DNA from: Bacteroides bouchesdurhonensis | GTDB taxonomy: Bacteria; Bacteroidota; Bacteroidia; Bacteroidales; Bacteroidaceae | Direction: 5' to 3' | Assembly (NCBI RefSeq): GCF_900155865.1 | Contig: NZ_LT707006.1 | Location: forward strand, 4,406,098 to 4,447,677 | DNA length: 41,580 nucleotides | Shown: piece by piece, positions 18,868-27,003 of the stretch | How positions within the stretch are numbered: the first letter of the stretch is position 1 | Layout: each line of letters opens with the position of its first letter | The notes under the pieces: generated by a model | What the model was told of the DNA's origin: nothing | Databases searched by the model: none | Seen by the model: only the letters and a program-made list of their open reading frames with translations | Position numbers and translations under genes: made by a program

Positions 18868-19956
18868 ATGAAAGACCTATCAAACATTGTATCAAAGTTC
18901 AAAATCCAAGGTACAGTAGAAAATATCAAACCTTTGGGAACAGGACTTATCAACGATACTTACAAGGTAAATACAAAAGAGGCAGATGCACCCGATTATG
19001 TTCTTCAACGAATCAATCATGCTATCTTTCAGAATGTAGAGATGCTTCAATCCAATATAGCTGCTGTCACTAGACATATTCGCAAGAAACTAACGGAAGC
19101 AGGCGAATCAGACATAGAACGTAAAGTCCTGAACTTCTTGGAGACAGAAGAGGGGAAAACTTTCTGGTTCGATGGTGACAGTTATTGGCGTGTTATGGTA
19201 TTCATACCACGTGCCCAGACATTTGAAACGGTCAATCCGGAATATTCCTGTTATGCCGGACAGGCGTTTGGCAACTTTCAGGCAATGTTAGCTGACATCC
19301 CGGAAACGTTAGGTGAAACGATTCCGGATTTCCACAACATGGAATTCCGTCTTCAACAACTTCGTGAGGCTGTTGCTACCAATGCTGCCGGACGAGTAAC
19401 GGAAATGCAATATTATCTGGACGAAATAGAAAAACGAGCTGATGAAATGTGCAAAGCTGAACGTTTGTATCGTGAAGGCAAGCTCCCCAAACGTGTGTGT
19501 CACTGCGATACAAAAGTGAATAATATGATGTTCGATGAAGATGGAAAAGTATTATGTGTAATCGATCTGGATACGGTAATGCCTAGTTTTATCTTCTCCG
19601 ACTACGGTGACTTCCTACGTACAGGTGCTAACACTGGCGATGAAGACGACAAGGATCTTGACCGGGTAAACTTCGACATGGATATCTTTAAGGCATTTAC
19701 CAAAGGCTATTTGGAAGGTGCTAAATCATTCCTCACTCCTATTGAAATCGAGAACTTACCTTATGCAGCAGCATTATTCCCATATATGCAATGCGTACGT
19801 TTCCTTGCCGACTATATCAATGGAGACACTTATTATAAGATCAAATATCCCGACCATAATCTGATCCGCACTAAAGCACAATTCAAATTACTTCTGAGCG
19901 TAGAAGCACACACTCCGGAAATGATACAATTTATCGAAGAGTGTCTGAGCAAATAG
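18868..19956 (+). CDS. APH-fold sugar kinase, NahK-like (N-acetylhexosamine 1-kinase candidate)
   Basis: The fold is that of aminoglycoside phosphotransferases and choline kinases: the catalytic loop HCDTKVNN (Asp214, Asn219) and the metal-binding VIDLDT (Asp233/Asp235). The N-terminal LGTGLINDTYKV segment and the 362-aa length match NahK, which phosphorylates GlcNAc/GalNAc at C1 for the lacto-N-biose/galacto-N-biose salvage route. The GH109-like enzyme two genes upstream could supply GalNAc, which supports the call. Family is secure; substrate is inferred. Confidence 0.8.
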   Translation: MKDLSNIVSKFKIQGTVENIKPLGTGLINDTYKVNTKEADAPDYVLQRINHAIFQNVEMLQSNIAAVTRHIRKKLTEAGESDIERKVLNFLETEEGKTFWFDGDSYWRVMVFIPRAQTFETVNPEYSCYAGQAFGNFQAMLADIPETLGETIPDFHNMEFRLQQLREAVATNAAGRVTEMQYYLDEIEKRADEMCKAERLYREGKLPKRVCHCDTKVNNMMFDEDGKVLCVIDLDTVMPSFIFSDYGDFLRTGANTGDEDDKDLDRVNFDMDIFKAFTKGYLEGAKSFLTPIEIENLPYAAALFPYMQCVRFLADYINGDTYYKIKYPDHNLIRTKAQFKLLLSVEAHTPEMIQFIEECLSK

Positions 19957-19989
19957 TGAATGGAAAATGAATAATGGGAATGAACGATG

Positions 19990-20640
19990 TTATTTTGAAA
20001 ATTTACCGTTCTTCCATTGATAAACAATAGGACGGCGGAGAAATGGTTTCAGTTTTTCCGCTGTTTCTTTTGACATATAGTCCTGAGTAGTTAAAGCAAG
20101 AGTCAGTTCAGTATTATCTTTGTTAAGATCAGCTTTTACCAACAAGATATCAGCTGTGCGGCGTGCTTCGTCATAATCGTATATTTCCATAGAATCAGGA
20201 GCAACAAAAAAATCATCCATCACCGGAAGAGTAATAAACTGAGATGCCGGGAGAGGTTCCCAAGCTGTTGTATAAAAACTTATATTACTATCACAAGCGG
20301 GTGCGCAAGCTGTAGTAACTACACAAACCACATTCGTTGAATCATTCAATGCCAACAATTTCATCTGCCAGGTAGTTTGTGGAGACATTTGCATACGGAT
20401 ATAGTCTTTGCTCAAAGCAGTCATTTCCGATTTTTTACCAAATCGGTTCTCAACCTCTGCTTTCATTTTACTTTCCAGAAAATCAATGCAATCTTCCCGA
20501 TTCACCTTCGTCAAGATAAGATTTAGTGAGTCGGGCATATTTATGAACAATGTTTTGGCTTCCTGAGCCTGCAAGGAGGTGAGTGAGAATACTCCTAGAA
20601 TAAAAAAAGTGATGTTAGAAACCAATTTATTTACTTTCAT
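19990..20640 (-). CDS. DUF3256 family exported protein
   Basis: The 216-aa protein has a cleavable signal peptide (about residues 1-25, ending SLQAQEA). The mature part contains FINMPDSLNLILTKVNREDC near the start, a beta-rich middle with two nearby Cys (ACAPACDSN), and a C-terminal LKPFLRRPIVYQWKNGKF. This matches the Bacteroidales-restricted DUF3256 family as I remember it. Function unknown; the protein is probably periplasmic. It is convergent with the kinase gene and lies 78 bp downstream of the EamA gene on the same strand. Confidence 0.8.
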   Translation of the reverse strand: MKVNKLVSNITFFILGVFSLTSLQAQEAKTLFINMPDSLNLILTKVNREDCIDFLESKMKAEVENRFGKKSEMTALSKDYIRMQMSPQTTWQMKLLALNDSTNVVCVVTTACAPACDSNISFYTTAWEPLPASQFITLPVMDDFFVAPDSMEIYDYDEARRTADILLVKADLNKDNTELTLALTTQDYMSKETAEKLKPFLRRPIVYQWKNGKFSK

Positions 20641-20718
20641 ATTATTTCAAAATTACTTTATATAAAATCATAAATTACAAAAGAGTTATCCCTCTATAAC
20701 CTTATAATTTTAAACATT

Positions 20719-21621
20719 TCACGATTTCGATCCCAAATATAAAAAAATCATTCCAATTAACACTAGTATAAGGTCAATCGCCTTGCTTTTTAAATTCTTT
20801 TCACGGAAGAAGAGGGCTCCGAAAGTAAAAGAAACAATGACACTTCCCCGACGCACCATAGAAACAATAGAGATCATGGAGTCATCATAACTCAATGCAT
20901 AGAAATAAACAAAATCTGCAGCCGAAAGAAAGATAGAAATTAAAATAATAGTCCACTGCCAACGAAACGGAGTTGTAGATTTACGTTTAGGCCACCAAAG
21001 CAACAATAAGATAGGACACATGATAAACACTTGATAGACATTATACCAGGACTGTACCAGCATCGGATTCAATTGTTTCATCAGATATTTATCATAAAGT
21101 CCACTGATAGCTCCCATGATGGCAGCAAGAACAATAAAAAAGATCCATTTGTTGTGCTTAAAGTCAATTCCTTCTTTCTTTCCTGAACGGCTTAACATAA
21201 AAAAGGAGACCACAGCTAGCAATACACCTATCCACTGATAGAGATTCAACCGTTCACCAAATATTAACATTGCTCCGACCAGTACCATCACCGGACGGGT
21301 AGCATTGATCGGTCCCACGATCGTAATAGGCAAATGCTTCATTCCAAAATACCCGAATATCCAGGAAGACAATACGATAAACGACTTAATGATGATGTAT
21401 TTATGTTGCTCCCATCCGGCTAGAGGAACATTAAATATGGTTCCTCCCAATAAATTCGGTTCATACGCAGATATAAGAATAAAAGGCAGAAATATAAGAC
21501 TGGAAAAAAGCGTATTTAGAAACAACACCGGTAATACTGCATTATCTTTCAATGATTGCTTCTTGAATACATCATAAAAACCCAGCAAAGTAGCCGAGAG
21601 AAAAGCCAATAATAACCACAT
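20719..21621 (-). CDS. EamA/DMT-superfamily transporter
   Basis: The 300-aa protein is strongly hydrophobic, with about ten transmembrane helices arranged as two EamA repeats (the second from about residue 155, FIVLAAIMGAISGLYDKYLM). Features such as GPINATRPVMVLVGAMLIFGE at the end of the first repeat are typical of drug/metabolite transporters. It acts in the inner membrane; the substrate cannot be read from sequence. It follows truA by about 70 bp on the same strand and may share its transcript. Confidence 0.88.
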   Translation of the reverse strand: MWLLLAFLSATLLGFYDVFKKQSLKDNAVLPVLFLNTLFSSLIFLPFILISAYEPNLLGGTIFNVPLAGWEQHKYIIIKSFIVLSSWIFGYFGMKHLPITIVGPINATRPVMVLVGAMLIFGERLNLYQWIGVLLAVVSFFMLSRSGKKEGIDFKHNKWIFFIVLAAIMGAISGLYDKYLMKQLNPMLVQSWYNVYQVFIMCPILLLLWWPKRKSTTPFRWQWTIILISIFLSAADFVYFYALSYDDSMISIVSMVRRGSVIVSFTFGALFFREKNLKSKAIDLILVLIGMIFLYLGSKS

Positions 21622-21694
21622 ATTTTAATGAAGTATGAAAAATTACATATAGGTTAGTTAAATTCCTTTTATTATTTAGTCCGTTATTTACATA

Positions 21695-22444
21695 CTAAAG
21701 AAAGATCTCTCTCGGATATTCTACATTTACCAAAAACAAAGCATGTCCGGGAGCCGATGATCCGGCTTGGCAGCGATCTTTCTGTTCAATGATTCGCCGA
21801 AAACCCTCTAAAGACAGTTTTCCACGACCGACTTCAAGTAATGTACCGACAATGGCACGCACCATATTCCTCAGAAACCGATCGGCACGAATGGTAAACA
21901 CCCAAGTATTATCTTCCTCCCGTGTCCATTCGGCATGAGTAATATGACAGATATTAGTCTTTACATCCGTATGAAGTTTGCTGAAACTTGTAAAATCACT
22001 ATATTCAAAAAGCAAAAGTGCAGCTTCATTCATACGTTTATAATCCAACGAGTTATAGATTCTGCAACGGTATTGCCGATTGAAGGGATATTTAGCTGTT
22101 GTTACGTAGTATTTGTATGTCCGAGCCATTGCATCAAAGCGTGCGTGTGCATTTGGCTTTACAAGACAAACTTTATAGATAGAAATGTCAGGCGGTAATA
22201 ACCGATTCAATTTGTCCGTAACGGAAGTGATATCAAGCAATTCTTCGTAATCAAAATGTGCCACCATCAGAGAAGCATGTACTCCTGCATCCGTGCGACC
22301 GGCACCTATTACCTCAATATCACGTCGCAAGAAAGTAGATAACGCCTTCATCAGGCATTCCTGCACACTAATACCATTAGGTTGAATCTGCCAACCATGA
22401 TAGTTGGTTCCATCATAAGCCAAATAAATAAAATACCTTTGCAC
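21695..22444 (-). CDS. truA: tRNA pseudouridine synthase A
   Basis: TruA converts uridines 38-40 of the tRNA anticodon arm to pseudouridine. The catalytic Asp52 lies in GAGRTDAGVHA (residues 47-57). RYFIYLAYDGTNYHGWQ at the N-terminus and FLRNMVRAIVGTLLEVGRG near the C-terminus are family hallmarks. I choose the GTG at 22444 (249 aa). The longer frame begins with TTG at 22477, inside the -7 box, and adds residues absent from the family. The gene starts just after the HTCS stop codon. Confidence 0.95.
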   Translation of the reverse strand: MQRYFIYLAYDGTNYHGWQIQPNGISVQECLMKALSTFLRRDIEVIGAGRTDAGVHASLMVAHFDYEELLDITSVTDKLNRLLPPDISIYKVCLVKPNAHARFDAMARTYKYYVTTAKYPFNRQYRCRIYNSLDYKRMNEAALLLFEYSDFTSFSKLHTDVKTNICHITHAEWTREEDNTWVFTIRADRFLRNMVRAIVGTLLEVGRGKLSLEGFRRIIEQKDRCQAGSSAPGHALFLVNVEYPREIFL

Positions 22445-22474
22445 GTTGATTCCTATTTTTAGGGTTTTCGCATA

Positions 22475-22482
22475 CAAAAGTA
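22475..22482 (-). promoter_or_regulatory. Bacteroides-type -7 box for truA
   Basis: On the minus strand it reads TACTTTTG, 30 bp before the GTG at 22444. It supports that start over the upstream TTG. Confidence 0.6.
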
Positions 22483-22491
22483 GTCATTTTT

Positions 22492-24260
22492 TCATTCATA
22501 AGTAGAAGGAGTGGTACCAAAAGCATCCACAAAATGCTTTCTAAAAGTTGGAATATCATTATATCCCACCATTTCAGCAACTTCCTGCACTCCATATTTC
22601 TTCGTTTTCAATAAAACTGCCGCCCGGCGCATACGTACTCCACGAATAAGTTCAATAATCGTATAATCCGTACTTTGTTTCACTTTACGATACAAAGTAG
22701 GCTGACTCATATTCATTTCTGCAGCGAGTTTCTTCACGCTGAAATCTGCTTCACAGATATTCTCTTCAACAATTTTAATCACAGAACTGATAAAGGGATC
22801 TTCTACTTCCACATCATCCTTTGCGGTAGCCACTTCATTCTTTTCCGTTACGCTATCCGTACCCGGCAAAGTAAATAATCTGGTATACGTCTGCTTCAAA
22901 GCAATCCGCCCATTTATAAGGTTATGTATCTTTGCCTTCAATATACCGGGAGTAAACGGTTTCAAAATATAATCATCTGCCCCCATCTCCAAGCCATGAA
23001 TAATATCTTCATCTTCCACCTTCGCAGTCAGCATAATAAAAGGAATATTGCATGTTTCCAATCCCTCTTTCACTTCCCGACAACATTCAAATCCATCTTT
23101 CACCGGCATCATCACATCACAAATGATTAAATCCGGGAGCTCCTTTGTAGCAATATCCACCCCTTCCTGACCATTTGTTGCCATCAGCAAGTGTATTCCT
23201 TACCCAATAATACTTTCAGATAAAGACGGATATCTTTATGATCTTCCACAATCAGCAATGTCTTCTTAGGTCCTGCTACGGAAGCAACCTTTGTTTCTTC
23301 AAGCATAGGTATCTCAGTAGGCACCACAGCTTTCTGTTCCAAGATATCATTTGTTACCACATCTACCAACGGCTGTTCCTGCAGCGATTCCGGCATGTCA
23401 CTTTTCGACATATCCGGATTAATAAAGACAACATTCGGATCATTTTCAAAGACCGTCTTTCCTAATGGCAAACTCACAACAACCTTCGTTCCTTTTCCTT
23501 CTATACTTTCTAATGAGATTATACCATGATGCATTTCCACAATATGCTGCATGAAAGTAAATCCTAGCTGTACCGAAGGTATATCATTATCTTGTACCTT
23601 ATCATTCATCAATTGTTCAGTAGTCTTGACCAATTCTTTTCCATCATCTTCGACTATCACCGTAACATAACGCATCTGCCTTTCCATTGTCTCGCAAATA
23701 GTCAGTGACACAGTTCCGGTATAATTTATATGCGTAAAGGCATTTGACAACAAATTATGCAAAATTGTTTCAAACTTCTTTTTATCCACATAACATTCCA
23801 AATCCTTCTTAATTCGTTTTTCAAACTGAAAAGTAATCGGATGCGCTTTTAATAACTCCCTGTAGTCAAACAAATTGCTATCAATCAGCTTTTCTATCTG
23901 ATAAGATGCAACTTCCAGTTTTTCATTCTGGTTTCCTTGTTCGTAAATGGCCAACAGCTGGTTGCAGACATCGAGCATTCGAAGTGAATTTCTGTAAGCC
24001 ATTTGCGCACGGGAAGCAAAATGCGGAATAAGAGACTGTTCTTCCAGCAAATCTTTCAACGGTGCAATTATCAAAGAGAGAGGAGTCCGCAATTCCTGGA
24101 CAAACAATGTCAGCAACCGATTCCTCATGGCATCTATTTCCAATTTCTGTTCATGTTTCATCTTTTCCAAATTCAAATTTTCTTTCAATATCATTTCCCG
24201 GTCACGATGTACTTGCCTACGAATATCTCTGACTCTGAAACGATGAAATATAAAATAAAC
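22492..24260 (-). pseudogene. HTCS regulator, C-terminal half (kinase, receiver, AraC HTH), split and frameshifted
   Basis: Reading leftward from the att core: a degenerate kinase (FVQELRTPLSLI, with Gln for the phospho-acceptor His; N-box LHNLLSNAFTHIN present; G-boxes weak), then a receiver with IVEDHKDIR and the phospho-acceptor in ICDVMMP, then an AraC-type HTH (VKKLAAEMNMSQPTLYRKVK, VAEMVGYND). The receiver breaks at about 23184-23195: the frame ends KEYTC-stop and resumes at LMATNGQEG in the next frame. Restoring one T makes the half 589 codons. The sensor half lies 8.4 kb away at 32636-35027, beyond the integrated element. A TTG-started frame from 24350 would fuse element-derived residues to the kinase but is unlikely to be expressed. 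Confidence 0.9.
24251..24260. other. attL core of the integrated element
   Basis: TAAAATAAAC here is repeated exactly at 32636-32645. With the flanking bases, 14 of 15 positions match (AAATnTAAAATAAAC). Joining host DNA on either side through one copy restores the HTCS frame at ...LVVTLVYF-IFHRFRV.... Confidence 0.8.
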
Positions 24261-24521
24261 ACATGGCGAGAAGACAAATTTGAGCGAAGCGTAGCGAATG
24301 GCACTGAAACAGTGTTCGTTACGCTTCGTTTTTGTGTGGTAAGGAAGCAACTGAAAGCCACTTTGAAGCCAAATGCGGCAGGAGTTCAGTTACCACCCCA
24401 TTACTACCGTAACGGATGAAAGTTTTCGGTTAAACGCTTCTATTTCTGCGATTTGCGCAGGTTTGCATATCTGTTGGTAACTCACTGTAACTTAATTTTG
24501 TAACCAAAAAAAGTGTGAGTT
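24261..24521. other. Left-end control region of the element
   Basis: No gene is seen. It holds a nested hairpin: CGAAGCGTA...CACTG paired with CAGTG...TACGCTTCG (24285-24328), followed by TTTTTG, which could stop transcription from entering the integrase gene or act in recombination. A second dyad follows: GTGGT (24336-24340) and AACTGAA (24349-24355) pair with TTCAGTT (24385-24391) and ACCAC (24392-24396). The integrase -7 box is at 24493. Integrase or excision-factor binding here is plausible but unproven. Confidence 0.55.
24493..24500 (+). promoter_or_regulatory. Bacteroides-type -7 box for the integrase
   Basis: TAATTTTG matches TAnnTTTG, 21 bp before the integrase ATG. Confidence 0.6.
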
Positions 24522-25754
24522 ATGCGAAGTACATTCAAAGTCTTATTCTACGTGAAGAAAGGCAGCGCAAAGCCCAACGGCAACCTGCCCCTGATGTGCC
24601 GTCTTACAGTAGACGGCGAGATTAAACAGTTCAGCTGCAAGCTGGACGTTCCCCCACGCTTGTGGGACGTGAAAAACAGCCGTGCCTCGGGCAAGAGCGT
24701 CGAGGCGCAGCGAATCAACCGTACCGTCGATAAAATCCGTGTGGACGTGAACCGCCGCTATCAGGAGCTTATGCAGACGGACGGGTATGTAACCGCCGCC
24801 AAGCTCAAAGACACCTATCTCGGTATCGGTGTCAAGCAGGAGACCTTGTTGAAGCTGTTTGAGCAGCACAACGCCGAGTTCGCCAAGAAAGTGGGGCACA
24901 GCAGGGCGCAGGGAACATACCAACGTTATGCGACCGTCTGCAAGCACATTCGGGAGTTCCTGCCTCATACCTACAAGCGTGAGGATATTCCTCTCAAGGA
25001 ATTGAACCTCTCTTTCATCAACGATTTCGAGTATTTCCTACGCACGGAGAAGAAATGCCGTACCAATACCGTGTGGGGCTACATGATTGTGCTGAAACAT
25101 ATCATCTCGATAGCGAGGAATGACGGGCGGTTGCCGTTCAACCCCTTTGCCGGGTATATCAACTCTCCCGAAAGCGTGGATAGGGGCTACCTTACCCAAG
25201 CGGAGATACAGACGCTTATAGATACACCGATGAAGAACGGGCAGCATGAACTCGTAAGGGACTTGTTCGTCTTTTCGGTGTTCACGGGGCTGGCGTACTC
25301 CGATGTGAGGAACCTCACCGCCGACTGCCTGCAAACCTTCTTCGACGGTAATCTATGGATTATTACCCGGCGGAAGAAGACGAACACGGAATCGAACATC
25401 CGTCTGTTGGACGTTCCGCAAAGGATAATAGAGAAATACAAGGGAATGACACGGGACGGTCATGTTTTCCCCATGCCGAGCAATACCACCTGCAACAAGA
25501 TACTAAAAGAGATAGGCAGGCAGTGCGGTTTCAAGGTGCGCTTGACCTATCATGTTGCGAGGCATACGAACGCCACGACCGTGCTTTTATCCAACGGTGT
25601 ACCCATTGAAACCGTGAGCCGACTGTTGGGGCACACGAACATCAAGACCACGCAGATATACGCCAAAATCACCGCCCAAAAGATAAGCCGGGACATGGAA
25701 GCCTTGTCGCACAAGTTGGAGGATATGGAGAAGAACATCTGCCGTGCCATTTAA
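24522..25754 (+). CDS. Tyrosine recombinase (integrase) of the element
   Basis: This 410-aa enzyme would integrate and excise the element at the att cores. It has an N-terminal arm-binding domain (about residues 1-95), a SAM-like core-binding domain (about 105-205) and a catalytic domain. Visible catalytic residues are His344 and Arg347 in YHVARHTNA, His371 in LLGHTN, and nucleophile Tyr380 in TTQIYAKI; a Lys around 285-286 is plausible. The first catalytic Arg, normally in a TGLRxSD motif, is replaced: TGLAYSD has Ala258. A similar substitution is known in Bacteroides integrases such as IntDOT. Base composition is markedly more GC-rich than the flanking host genes. The accessory gene follows after 24 bp. 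Confidence 0.95.
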   Translation: MRSTFKVLFYVKKGSAKPNGNLPLMCRLTVDGEIKQFSCKLDVPPRLWDVKNSRASGKSVEAQRINRTVDKIRVDVNRRYQELMQTDGYVTAAKLKDTYLGIGVKQETLLKLFEQHNAEFAKKVGHSRAQGTYQRYATVCKHIREFLPHTYKREDIPLKELNLSFINDFEYFLRTEKKCRTNTVWGYMIVLKHIISIARNDGRLPFNPFAGYINSPESVDRGYLTQAEIQTLIDTPMKNGQHELVRDLFVFSVFTGLAYSDVRNLTADCLQTFFDGNLWIITRRKKTNTESNIRLLDVPQRIIEKYKGMTRDGHVFPMPSNTTCNKILKEIGRQCGFKVRLTYHVARHTNATTVLLSNGVPIETVSRLLGHTNIKTTQIYAKITAQKISRDMEALSHKLEDMEKNICRAI

Positions 25755-25778
25755 TAACGACCTTAAAAGCGAATACCG

Positions 25779-26153
25779 ATGAAAGAAAAAAGAAATACCA
25801 TCACGATGGACGAACACGGCAATATCATCATGCCGACCGATACAGCCAATGTGTGGATGTCCGAGCCGGAACTTGTCGGGCTGTTCGGGGTAATTGCCCC
25901 GACAGTCCGTGCAGGAATCAGAGCTGTTTACAAAAGCGGAGTTCTGAAAGAGTACGACACGAAGCGTTGTCTGCGTTTGGAGAACGGTTACGGGCTGGAC
26001 GTTTACAGTTTTGAAATGCTTGTCGCACTCGCATTCCGTATCGTCTCATGCGGTGCGGAGAGGCTGCGCAATGCCTTGTTAAAGAGGATGTACCGGCAAA
26101 AAGAGAAAATATGTCTGTTCCTGCCATCATTCGGGGGTGCGTATTGCTGTTAG
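25779..26153 (+). CDS. Small accessory protein of the element (RhuM-like segment)
   Basis: The family is not clearly recognised. The 124-aa protein has an N-terminal MDEHGNIIMP stretch, a possible helix-turn-helix-like region (MSEPELVGLFGVIAPTVRAG) and YSFEMLVALAFRIVSCGAER, which resembles the short conserved block of RhuM-type phage/virulence proteins. I infer a DNA-binding accessory role, such as excision or transfer control, from its place after the integrase and before a repeat-rich non-coding region. The C-terminal CLFLPSFGGAYCC looks atypical, so the natural end could be earlier in relatives. GC-rich like the integrase. Confidence 0.55.
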   Translation: MKEKRNTITMDEHGNIIMPTDTANVWMSEPELVGLFGVIAPTVRAGIRAVYKSGVLKEYDTKRCLRLENGYGLDVYSFEMLVALAFRIVSCGAERLRNALLKRMYRQKEKICLFLPSFGGAYCC

Positions 26154-26206
26154 TACGTACCCATACACGAAACATGTGCGACTGTTTCCGTCGGAAGATA
26201 CACCGT

Positions 26207-26410
26207 TATTCTGATGAAATGATGAATACATATAGTAAATATATGATTATAAGATATATATGTGTTCATCAAATTCTCATCAACGGATATTTGTCGATGA
26301 ACGGAAAGTATGCCTTACCGTGTCGTTTCTCTTTTGGCGAGTATTCTGATGAGAAGTTGATGAGCATACATACCGCTAATATACAGATGTTTATATGCCG
26401 TTTCATCAAA
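26207..26410. repeat. Cluster of TGATGA repeats in both orientations
   Basis: An AT-rich stretch carries two imperfect direct copies, TATTCTGATGAAATGATGAATACATA (from 26208) and TATTCTGATGAGAAGTTGATGAGCATACATA (from 26342; quoted here only as landmarks up to the shared TATTCTGATGA and TGATGA blocks). Two inverted copies are GTTCATCAAATTCTCATCAA (from 26264) and TTTCATCAAATTATCGG (from 26401). The layout looks like multiple binding sites for one protein. Confidence 0.55.
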
Positions 26411-26445
26411 TTATCGGATTTTCATCCGTCATCAACCCGGCTGGG

Positions 26446-26627
26446 AAATGGGATAGGGAGAGTTCCCATTTGCTGCAACTGGAGCAGCCATTTCCGTTTT
26501 CAGAGGCAAAGGTAGCATGGGGCTTTACGTCGGCTTCAAGGTCAGGCGGCTGCGCCGTCATGGGAACAATCTCCACCCTCATGCTTCGGGTAGTATTCTT
26601 CCCATGAACCTTGCATCCGACAGCCCC
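26446..26627. other. Strongly structured non-coding segment (three successive hairpins)
   Basis: AAATGGGA (26446-26453) pairs with TCCCATTT (26464-26471). GCTGC (26472-26476) can pair with GCAGC (26484-26488). Then a large composite stem forms: TGGGGCT/AGCCCCA, GTCGG (26529-26533)/CCGAC (26617-26621), CAAGGT (26537-26542)/ACCTTG (26608-26613) and TCATGGGAA (26558-26566)/TTCCCATGA (26599-26607), with an inner GGCG-CGCC hairpin. No convincing protein gene covers it. It could be an RNA, an oriT or a single-strand origin. Confidence 0.55.
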
Positions 26628-26841
26628 ACGCAAAAGAGCCTCCGTAAACGGAAACGACCGCCCCGGCAACCGACGACGAAAGGAAAAAACAACAAGGGGA
26701 GTTTGTGACGGCTGCAATGCTGACGGACTACCGACACTCTGTTCACATTGTCATGTATGCAAAGTTGGTAAACAAGGCGGGCAAAGCAAAGCAGGCAGGG
26801 ACGGACGGCGCACGGGTATTTACAGACAGGAAATACCGTAG

Positions 26842-26952
26842 CTTATTAGGGAATTTTCCGAGCCGCATTGCAGGCAACGCTGAAAATTCCCCAATAAGGC
26901 AAGGGGAAAGCCCCTCTGCACACCCCATCGGGAACGGCTTTTTGCCGTCCCC
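26842..26952. other. Candidate oriT region upstream of the relaxase gene
   Basis: An interrupted inverted repeat CTTATTAGGGAATTTTC (26842-26858) and GAAAATTCCCCAATAAG (26882-26898) flanks a 23-nt spacer. It is followed by an AGGGGAAAGCCCCT hairpin and a GGGAACGGC-TTTTT-GCCGTCCCC hairpin (about 26930-26952), about 50 bp before the relaxase ATG. Position and dyads fit an origin of transfer, but no nic-site consensus was verified. Confidence 0.4.
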
Positions 26953-27003
26953 GAAGATACGAAGAATCATTGTTTCATAAGCTAAAAAAGAAAGGAATTT
27001 TAT

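Noticed and set aside
24260..24350. TTG-started frame fusing element-end residues to the HTCS kinase
   Set aside because: No -7 box or start context, and the frame is also broken by the receiver frameshift. Treated as a junction artefact.
26406..26717. Minus-strand open frame of 103 codons in the integrase-relaxase gap
   Set aside because: It overlaps the strong hairpin stems, has no signal, domain or start context that supports it, and several other frames here are equally open because of the high GC content.
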